A stretch of DNA of 64,000 bases. It comes from Sphingomonas sp. EC-HK361 (GTDB taxonomy: Bacteria > Pseudomonadota > Alphaproteobacteria > Sphingomonadales > Sphingomonadaceae). The position numbers were made by a program, and so were the translations under genes. The DNA lies in assembly GCF_902498785.1 (NCBI RefSeq), contig NZ_LR701493.1, positions 171,459-235,458 of the forward strand. Direction: 5' to 3'. Shown piece by piece: positions 44,605 to 52,991 of this stretch. The notes under the pieces are model-generated. The model searched no databases and was not told the origin of the DNA. It was given only the letters and a program-made list of their open reading frames with translations. How positions within the stretch are numbered: position 1 is the stretch's first letter; every line of letters starts with the position of its first letter.

Positions 44605-45615
44605 ATGGACAAGCACGAAACCGGCTCGGCGATCCTGAGCAACGAAGAGCGCACGCGGCACGAGCGCAGGCGCTTCCTCCAGGTGGCAGGCGGCAGCGCC
44701 GCGGCGGTCGGCGGACTGTCGCTGCTGGCGGCGTGCGGCGGCGACAGCTCGCCCACCCCGTCGCCGTCTCCCACGCCGACACCGACCTCTTCGCCGACCC
44801 CGACGCCCACCCCGACCTTCAGCCAGGCCGAGATCGATGTCCTGAACTTTGCGCTGAACGTCGCCTATATCGAGGCGCATTTCTACTGGCAGGCCGCGGT
44901 CGGCACCGCGCCGCAGGGGGTTTCGTTCGGCACGACGCCGGGCGCGGTGACGGGCGGTCGGCAGGTGGCCTTTACCGACGCGATCCTCCAGCAGAATGCG
45001 CGCGAACTCGCGCTGGACTGCGCCGCGCACATCTCGGTGCTGCGCAGCTTCCTTGGGGCGGCGGCGATCGACCAGCCGGCGATCAACATCGACGGCGGCG
45101 CGACCGGCGCCTTCACCAAGGCGGCGCAGGCGGCGGGGATCGTTGCGGCGGGGGCTACCTTCGATCCCTATGCCGGCGACGACAATTTCCTGCTTTCGGC
45201 CTTTCTGCTGACCGACGTCGTGCCGACCGCCTACAAGGGTGCGATCACGACGCTCGTCTACACCACGCTGATTGACGCGGCGGCGGGGCTGCACGGCGTG
45301 AAGAGCTATCACGCCGGGCTGCTCCGTTCGACGATCTACGCCAAGGGCGCGAGCAACGCATCGTTGCGGACGAACGCAGGATTGATCTCCGATGCGCGCG
45401 ACTCGCTCGATGGCACGAGCGACCTCGACCAGGGCGTGACGAACACCGACGCGACGATATCGAACATCGTCGCGACCGACGGTAATGGCCTCATCTACTC
45501 GCGCACCCCGCAGCAGGTGCTCAACATCCTGTATCTGAACAAGGCGGCGGTAACGTCTGGGGGCTTCCTGCCCGCAGGCGCCAACGGCAACGTAAAGACG
45601 AGCGCCGCGAACTGA
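44605..45615 (+). CDS. Ferritin-like domain lipoprotein with a degenerate metal site (array member 4)
   Basis: A 336-residue relative of member 2, with RRRFLQVAGGSAAAVGG, lipobox LLAACG and a Pro/Thr linker. The usual carboxylate ligands are lost: NLEYLE becomes NVAYIE (only Glu90 kept), DExxH becomes DCAAH (Cys139), FED becomes LTD (Thr203) and VEAYH becomes VKSYH (Lys233). The histidines remain (His142, His236). The fold seems intact, but a normal di-iron centre is unlikely. A UUCG-loop hairpin follows 10 bases past the stop. Confidence 0.9.
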   Translation: MDKHETGSAILSNEERTRHERRRFLQVAGGSAAAVGGLSLLAACGGDSSPTPSPSPTPTPTSSPTPTPTPTFSQAEIDVLNFALNVAYIEAHFYWQAAVGTAPQGVSFGTTPGAVTGGRQVAFTDAILQQNARELALDCAAHISVLRSFLGAAAIDQPAINIDGGATGAFTKAAQAAGIVAAGATFDPYAGDDNFLLSAFLLTDVVPTAYKGAITTLVYTTLIDAAAGLHGVKSYHAGLLRSTIYAKGASNASLRTNAGLISDARDSLDGTSDLDQGVTNTDATISNIVATDGNGLIYSRTPQQVLNILYLNKAAVTSGGFLPAGANGNVKTSAAN

Positions 45616-45625
45616 GCGCGGACGC

Positions 45626-45651
45626 CCTTGGATTGCTTCGGCAATCCAAGG
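45626..45651 (+). terminator. UUCG-capped hairpin after ferritin-like member 4
   Basis: An 11-bp perfect stem CCTTGGATTGC/GCAATCCAAGG with a TTCG tetraloop starts 10 bases beyond the stop codon. There is no T-run, so it is either a transcript 3' protector or a weak terminator. Confidence 0.6.
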
Positions 45652-45753
45652 AGACGTCACGGCGGACAGCGAGGGCGGCAAAGCCGTCCTCGTCTGACGC
45701 CGCGACGCTGGACGCAGCAATCCCGACCGCCTACAACGCCATCCATCCCCGGG

Positions 45754-47786
<2,033 letters not shown>

Positions 47787-47968
47787 CCTCAAGGTGATTC
47801 GCCAAGGTGCTCATCTGGCGCCTCGCAGAATGCCATCCAAGTGCCTGTAAATCCGTTCTTTTTCTTCATCTCTGCAACAAAATTGCAAAAAGTGTTTGAC
47901 GGTGTTGGGGTGTGGTGGGTAGAGGGCTGTTCACCGGCGGCGGTGTCTCGGAAGGGATGGCGTTTCGG
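47787..47968. other. Intergenic DNA after thiC, no gene seen
   Basis: No coding frame or terminator was seen here. It includes an A/T-rich patch and the sequence GTAAATCCGTTCT at 47847-47859, which recurs exactly at 48826-48838 inside the island. This pair may mark a site edge or be chance. Confidence 0.4.
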
Positions 47969-48058
47969 TCAGCGAAGCGACAAACCATCGAACATCGACG
48001 CTTGCAGCACCGCAAGCGCGCCGCCTAACATCAACCCCCAGACGAGGCCCGCACTCCA
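47969..48058 (-). pseudogene. Possible C-terminal remnant of a membrane protein
   Basis: Thirty codons read WSAGLVWGLMLGGALAVLQA and continue to MFDGLSLR and a TGA, a convincing hydrophobic segment. A TAG precedes directly in frame and no plausible start lies upstream, so only the end of a gene seems left. The break coincides with the entry into lower-GC DNA. Family unknown. Confidence 0.3.
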
Positions 48059-48125
48059 CTAATTTACGCCGCGAGATGCGCCAAATGATCTGACGACGGA
48101 CAATGGCTGTTCCTGTCCGATTAAA

Positions 48126-48395
48126 TTATGAGCGGGGAGCGAAAGCGCCAATCTTGAGCTTCTCTTGGCGGTAGGTATTCGGATTGCCAGTATCGGCATC
48201 CAGTGCGTCCATCATCTTGTTGACCCGATTAGGACGGGGACCGGGACGGCCACGGCGGAGGAAGTCGGGCAGTTCAATGCCAAGGGCTTCCAAGGCAAAG
48301 CGAACGCCAATGGTTACACGGCGATCAGTGGAAGCAAGGTAGACCGCTACCCGGTCATTATTAATGCGGTTCATATCAACGGTTGCAATGGTCAT
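48126..48395 (-). CDS. Hypothetical island protein (89 residues)
   Basis: A small basic protein starting MTIATVDMNRINNDRVAVYL, with ALEALGIELPDFLRRGRPGP and DALDADTGNPNTYRQEKLK later. AAAGGA eight bases before the ATG supports the start at 48395 over the longer frame to 48470. No family is recognised; the Arg/Gly-rich middle could bind nucleic acid. It is the leftmost full gene of the island and has visibly more A/T at third positions than thiC. Confidence 0.6.
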   Translation of the reverse strand: MTIATVDMNRINNDRVAVYLASTDRRVTIGVRFALEALGIELPDFLRRGRPGPRPNRVNKMMDALDADTGNPNTYRQEKLKIGAFAPRS

Positions 48396-48500
48396 GGTCG
48401 GTCCTTTAATTGATTGTGTACTGTCCTGACAAAAGACACAGATGCCCCGCTTATGGATAAGCGAAGCCAAGCGGATATATTGAAGCTATGGAAAGGGTAC

Positions 48501-48542
48501 GCCTGCTAGCTACCAACTAGGGCAATGCTATAGCTAGCAGGC
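48501..48542. repeat. 12-bp perfect inverted repeat in the island
   Basis: GCCTGCTAGCTA (48501-48512) and TAGCTAGCAGGC (48531-48542) are exact reverse complements around an 18-base spacer. The site lies about 105 bases upstream of the 89-residue gene. It may be an operator, a recombinase site or an RNA hairpin. Confidence 0.75.
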
Positions 48543-48620
48543 TGGCAATTGCTCAGGGCCGCTGGGAATTAGGGATTGATGAGCAATGCGTATGGTGAGG
48601 ATGATGGCAGTCATTCCTCG

Positions 48621-48685
48621 GATAGGCTCAGGGTATGCATAGCGATCACCCGAACAGGAAAGGATGATAACTATCTGAGCCTATC
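48621..48685. repeat. 11-bp perfect inverted repeat in the island
   Basis: GATAGGCTCAG (48621-48631) and CTGAGCCTATC (48675-48685) are exact reverse complements, 43 bases apart. It is one of several dyads packed into this noncoding stretch. Confidence 0.7.
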
Positions 48686-48756
48686 AGAAGAATGAGACTG
48701 TGTATGGCATCCATGCTATCAAGCCGTAGAGTGCCAATGATCTATACTAATGTAGT

Positions 48757-48910
48757 ATGATCGTTAGATTTGAGAGATGTAGCTGTATCCCGTGGTCCCC
48801 CCGGACAGATAGATAACCGGATTGAGTAAATCCGTTCTGTCACTATGGAGGAGCACTACAGCAGCATGATCGTTGAGTTTGATTAGCGCAGCTTGTATTG
48901 CCCGTGGTCC
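48757..48910. repeat. Paired near-identical 42-45-base motifs with a hairpin between
   Basis: Copy A (48757-48798) and copy B (48866-48910) share ATGATCGTT, a following TTTGA core, AGCT.TAT and CCCGTGGTCC, with starts 109 bases apart. Between them, GACAGA/TCTGTC and CGGATT/AATCCG (48804-48841) form a nested hairpin. The arrangement looks like a duplicated regulatory or RNA element. No coding frame explains it. Confidence 0.65.
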
Positions 48911-48935
48911 GATACCCTGCATCATCTAATCAAAG

Positions 48936-49052
48936 ATGGCACAGCCCGTCGCTCTTAAGCTAAGCCTTGCGGCCTTCAGTATCTTAGCAGTTGCGTATGC
49001 CCTGCCGCTAATGCGGCTTACGGTGCTCCGGCTAAACGGACGCTGGCGGTGA
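48936..49052 (+). CDS. Possible 38-residue hydrophobic peptide
   Basis: The frame runs MAQPVALKLSLAAFSILAVA, then YALPLMRL and ends NGRWR before TGA. It would make one membrane helix with a basic tail, the shape of type I toxin or phage-type small peptides. The ribosome site is poor and the codon choice is not typical of the host. It may well be chance. Confidence 0.2.
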   Translation: MAQPVALKLSLAAFSILAVAYALPLMRLTVLRLNGRWR

Positions 49053-49260
49053 TGAATGGTGTATATTGCAAGACGGTACTGAATAGGACCGGATGTGAAC
49101 GAGGATTTTCCTATATGCCATACGGTCCCATAATCGGTCCCGTCCCTGCCGCTACAGAATAAGCCCCGTACAGAGTCGCCACGGTATCCCGGCTAGGTCG
49201 ATACCCTGAGCCTCCCATATCGAGTCTGGCGGGCCGTTTCCGGGCGATCTAGCCGGGTCG

Positions 49261-49839
49261 TCAGGCGGCTCGCTTCTCGACCCGTTGAATGGCAGCGCGG
49301 GATACCCCGTACTCGGCAGCGAGGACGCCAAGGGATACCCCCTCGCTACGGCGCTCGCGGATCGTAGCTTGCTGCTCGACCGTCAGGGCCGATGGCCTGC
49401 CAAGCGCCTTGCCCTCAGCCTTCGCACGGGTCAGCCCGGCTTGCGTCCGCTCTACCAGCAAGTCCCGTTCAAACTCAGCGACGGCAGCGATAACGCCCAT
49501 GGTCATCTTGCCAGCGGGGCTAGTCAGATCGACGCCACCTAGGGCTAGGCAATGGACCTTCACCCCCTCCTTGGCGAGGCTATCGACTGTGCTGCGAACG
49601 TCCATGGCATTGCGGCCTAGCCGGTCTAGCTTGGTCACGATCAGAATATCCCCGGCTTCCAGCCTATCGACCAGCTTGGCAAAGCCCTTGCGCTCCATGG
49701 CAGCAACGGACCCGGATACCGTCTCAGCTACGATACGCTTGGGATCGACCTTGAAGCCTGCGGCCTCAATCTCCCTGACCTGATTATCGGTAGTCTGATC
49801 GGCAGTGCTGACGCGGCAGTAGGCGAAGGTGCGAGCCAT
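49261..49839 (-). CDS. Serine recombinase (resolvase/invertase family)
   Basis: A 192-residue small serine recombinase. Catalytic Ser11 is in FAYCRVSTADQTTDNQ; the arginine region is GDILIVTKLDRLGRNAMD; IAAVAEFERDLLVERTQAGL follows; a C-terminal HTH (VSLGVLAAEYGVSRAAIQRV) would bind DNA. AGGAGG precedes the ATG. It resembles resolvases/invertases of transposons and plasmids; no transposase is nearby. Repeats just upstream may be its recombination site and promoter. Confidence 0.93.
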   Translation of the reverse strand: MARTFAYCRVSTADQTTDNQVREIEAAGFKVDPKRIVAETVSGSVAAMERKGFAKLVDRLEAGDILIVTKLDRLGRNAMDVRSTVDSLAKEGVKVHCLALGGVDLTSPAGKMTMGVIAAVAEFERDLLVERTQAGLTRAKAEGKALGRPSALTVEQQATIRERRSEGVSLGVLAAEYGVSRAAIQRVEKRAA

Positions 49840-49847
49840 AGCGGCCT

Positions 49848-49933
49848 CCTGTATCGAATAGGTGGCTCGCTATATCTGCTGTATCGATACGCCTGTCAAG
49901 CTAGGTTTGGATACAATGATCCAGCCTGTATCG
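49848..49933. repeat. Three CTGTATCG direct copies upstream of the recombinase
   Basis: The core CTGTATCG occurs at 49849-49856, 49879-49886 and 49926-49933, the first overlapping the recombinase ribosome site; GTATCGATAC lies around the second as a dyad. The spacing is uneven (30 and 47 bases). It suits a res-type site or an operator, but the match to a known res layout was not established. Confidence 0.5.
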
Positions 49934-49955
49934 TAACCGGTCGTTTTCGATGCAG

Positions 49956-50153
49956 TTATGCCAGCCTGATCGTAGCGCCCGATTTGTGCAGGGCATCCCG
50001 CAATGCCTCAGCCTCAGCGATCCCGGTTCACTCGGGCAAGTCGAGATAGAGCGACTTACCGCCTAGTCCGATATTCTCATTCAGATTGAGCAATAGGAAG
50101 CATGGCTGATCGGCCTCGCGTTCCTTGACCTCAGCCACATAATTCCGAGCCAT
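49956..50153 (-). pseudogene. Small ORF interrupted by an in-frame TGA
   Basis: From ATG 50153 (GGGAG seven bases before) the frame reads MARNYVAEVKEREADQPCFL and on to LYLDLPE, where TGA (50028-50030) stops it at 41 residues. The same frame then stays open for TGIAEAEALRDALHKSGAT and IRLA to TAA at 49958. Coding-like composition on both sides suggests a 65-residue gene broken by one substitution, or readthrough. No family is recognised. Confidence 0.5.
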
Positions 50154-50325
50154 TGCGTTCTCCCGTCATTCCATTCCCGACATGCTGGCGGGATCGGTCG
50201 GCAGGAGTATCATATTCGCCAACGGGCCGGGTAGGGATACGGGGGAACTAGGACGCTCAGAATAGTCTGATTACCCTCTCGCGTATCTCTAGCAAAAATA
50301 GGTCGTAGGCGGTTTGCCGCTGGCC

Positions 50326-51294
50326 TCAGAGGCCGTGAGCCTCAGCCTCCAACAGCATTCCTGCGACCCGATAGTCAGATGCCAGCAACTCAACCGATTT
50401 ATGGGTGACGGTTTGGACCTTTCTCTTTTCTTTCTTATTTGGCTCAAATGAGGAAACCTCAAACTTACCCCGCTTAAACTCCCAGTCGCCATGTATTAGA
50501 GAGTTTCTGCGTCCGGTAGCTGCTCTCGTTTTATCGAGGGCTTTATTAATTCTAATCTTCTTGTCTTCATCAGGAACGCTATCCATGAGCGATCTAATCA
50601 TATCAATCCGAGCGCCCATGTTGACGGTCGAATAGAATAGTGAAGATGCCTTCTTCTGCGATATGCCAGCCAGCTTTGCCAACAGCCTAATCATACTTTT
50701 CTCTAGAAGATTAGCGCGGACGACTAATACCCCAAGCGCCTTTAGTATCGCCGTATCATAATCCTGTCCAAAGTAAGTGCTTATCTCACCGCTACTATGA
50801 GGTTCTCCGGGTACGTTGACGTTGAATGCCTCACTGATTTTTGTGCGGTTTACCACAGGGGGTTGAGGCAATGCGGCTAGTGCTTCTGCAAGGCTACCTG
50901 CAAGCTCAGCAGCAAGATTGGGTCCAATTATCGTAACGAACTGATTGCCCGTTGGTGAGATAAAGCGAAACTCACAAGCGGCGATGCCGTCTCCGCCTAG
51001 GTAATTACCGGCGAAGGCCATCACCGTATCAAATGCTATTTGTATGCCCTGCACTTCGGCAGTTGGAGCGGTTTGATTTGCATTGGCCGCAAGGGATTGA
51101 AACTCCAGCGCTATAGTGTTCATTGCGCTAAGGTCTGCAACGAAATAGTTATTTACATTGTCGGTTCCTAGAAGGCCGAAATGCACCCGCGTTACGCCTT
51201 TGTCCCGGACCATCGCAAATCGGTGGAACCGCTGGATAGGAACGGACTTTGAAAACTCCTCGGGCAATTGCTCGGTAGAGGGCAGTTCCATCAT
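50326..51294 (-). CDS. Uncharacterised protein with a C-terminal HEPN-like domain
   Basis: A 322-residue protein with no family I recognise. The N-terminal half (about 1-145) is an alpha/beta domain with RVHFGLLGTDNVNNYFVADL and FVTIIGPNLAAELAGSL. The C-terminal half is helical: VVRANLLEKSMIRLLAKLAG near residue 195, then ATGRRNSLIHGDW with Arg263-Asn264-x3-His268, the RNxxxH pattern of HEPN RNases. Codon use is A/T-richer than the host. It sits alone beside the recombinase. A toxin or defence RNase is possible; a structural HEPN role is the alternative. Confidence 0.75.
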   Translation of the reverse strand: MMELPSTEQLPEEFSKSVPIQRFHRFAMVRDKGVTRVHFGLLGTDNVNNYFVADLSAMNTIALEFQSLAANANQTAPTAEVQGIQIAFDTVMAFAGNYLGGDGIAACEFRFISPTGNQFVTIIGPNLAAELAGSLAEALAALPQPPVVNRTKISEAFNVNVPGEPHSSGEISTYFGQDYDTAILKALGVLVVRANLLEKSMIRLLAKLAGISQKKASSLFYSTVNMGARIDMIRSLMDSVPDEDKKIRINKALDKTRAATGRRNSLIHGDWEFKRGKFEVSSFEPNKKEKRKVQTVTHKSVELLASDYRVAGMLLEAEAHGL

Positions 51295-51782
51295 TGCAGC
51301 GCCGATCTATCCAGTTGGGTATTTACAGGCTGCAAATCATAGGCACCACCCGCTTGAGTGCAACTGATCGAGTCCCTGTTGCGGACTCACATCGCCAAGC
51401 CCCTTGCCACGGCTAAGGGGAAACTGTTACATCAGGCATTGCCAACAGTGACAGCGGCCTAAATAAAAATCGTTGTTCCTCAGTGCCTTATGGGGATATC
51501 GGCAAAATCCTCTTCTGGGCACCATTATCATTCGCGTCAGCGAAAAGGCTGGATCGAACGGGCGTCGACGGCGACCATGGGCGGCGGCATGCCCTCATCG
51601 CGCGCCTTCTCGCGCGATAGGCCCCGAACTTCATTTGCTCGACAGCGCGGATTGCGCTGAGAGATGGAGACAATAGCCTGTAACGTCGCCGACGCGACGC
51701 AGCAAAGATTCGAAGAGACAGCGGGCGAGAGACTGCCGGAGAGGAATCGCGGCATGGCAACGCCGGTTCCGGTCGTTCCATA
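51295..51782. other. 488-base region at the right edge of the island, no intact gene
   Basis: No convincing gene was found. Composition returns to the high-G/C host style near 51540, so the island edge lies in this stretch. Overlapping minus-strand frames up to about 51755 look like remnants but could not be assigned. Confidence 0.5.
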
Positions 51783-52856
51783 TTATGCCGGTTCGTGGAT
51801 CGGGCAGCGGTTGAACCGAGCGCGGAACTGCGCCGAATGCTCATACGGCGTCTTGCGCGCACGGTTGATGTTGCCGAGCGGGCGGTGCGCCTCGAGGCCG
51901 AGCCAGATCGAGAAGCGCATTTCCTCGTCGACCTCCTGCACAAGCTCCGGGCTCCAGCTGTCCTGCGGCTCGGCGCGGATCGTCGCGACCGTCTGGAACG
52001 GCGCGTCGGCCTCCTTCCACTCGACGGTCGAATCCTCGATCGGCTGCTTCTCGAGATCGCGGCACAGCTGGACGCGCAGCTCCCAGACCATGTCCAGAAC
52101 CTGCGTTTCGGATCGCATGACCTCGCGCAGCGCGTCCGGCCGCCCGCTCGCGTCGATCGTGGTGCCGGTCTGGTCGGTCAGCCCCTTCGACACGGGCACG
52201 ACCGCGAACTTGGCGATATAGTCACCATAGCGGAACGGCGTGACGCTGAAATAGGTCTCGCCGAGCGGATCGCTGTTCGGTGCTCCGCCCAGCGTCTGGA
52301 CCGTTGGACTCTCGATCCCGACCGCCGACAGGACGGCGTTGACGCCCCGCAGGACCGAGGACATCGTTTCCTTGGTTCCTTCGGCACGGTCGGTCGTCTT
52401 CACCAGCAGCTTGAGGTTGCCGAGGAACTGATCCGCGGTCTTGTTCTGAAACACCGGCCCGTTGACCATCACGAAGTTCTGCGTGCGCCCTTCTGCGTCG
52501 GGCAGGCGCTCGCCATCGACGTCGAGCACCTTGAGCGCCAGCCCGCGCGGCAGGCTGACCGTGTCGGGCAGGATGTCACCGGCGTTGGTCGAGATGCGCA
52601 TGAAGACGCGGTGCTCGCCCGGCGTTGTGAACATCCCCTGCGCGAGTTCGGGCGAAAGGCCGTCATGGATCGTCATCACGCCGGCCAGAATGCCGTGCGC
52701 CTTGGCATGGACCGAGCGGACGGCGTGGCCGTAATCTTTAGCGGTCTTGTCGAGCAGCTGGTCGAACGCCGCGTTGATGTCGGCGATCGTCTGCTGCTCG
52801 TCGGACTCGACGGTTTCAACCGCAGGAGAGAAGCGGACCGGCGGTGGCAGCGTCAT
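51783..52856 (-). CDS. Catalase-family protein (SrpA-like)
   Basis: A 357-residue heme-fold protein of the short catalase-related group. It has SVHAKAHGILAGVMTIHDGL with the distal His, TPGEHRVFMRIST, QNFVMVNGPVFQNKTADQF, and the C-terminal EEMRFSIWLGLEAHRPLGNINRARK split near residue 320. The usual proximal Tyr RxxxY motif of full catalases is not obvious. ATG 52856 has GGGAG upstream; the extension to 52895 is dropped. It follows the RTX gene on the same strand after 135 bases. Confidence 0.85.
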   Translation of the reverse strand: MTLPPPVRFSPAVETVESDEQQTIADINAAFDQLLDKTAKDYGHAVRSVHAKAHGILAGVMTIHDGLSPELAQGMFTTPGEHRVFMRISTNAGDILPDTVSLPRGLALKVLDVDGERLPDAEGRTQNFVMVNGPVFQNKTADQFLGNLKLLVKTTDRAEGTKETMSSVLRGVNAVLSAVGIESPTVQTLGGAPNSDPLGETYFSVTPFRYGDYIAKFAVVPVSKGLTDQTGTTIDASGRPDALREVMRSETQVLDMVWELRVQLCRDLEKQPIEDSTVEWKEADAPFQTVATIRAEPQDSWSPELVQEVDEEMRFSIWLGLEAHRPLGNINRARKTPYEHSAQFRARFNRCPIHEPA

Positions 52857-52991
52857 GAGAGTCTCCCGGATAATCGACTCCCAACTCGGGCACACGCCAC
52901 CGTGTTCCCGTAGTTAATCTGGATCATAGAGAGCGTTGCAAACCGAGTCGCACCGATGATCGCTCCCCGCGTGCCGGCCTGCCTCGACCGG

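Larger units (their letters stand above)
48396..49260. other. 865-base noncoding stretch of the island
   Basis: Apart from the dyads and paired motifs listed separately, it holds no gene of normal size. One short frame (48936-49052) is noted below. The composition is clearly less G/C-rich than the flanking chromosome. Confidence 0.6.
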
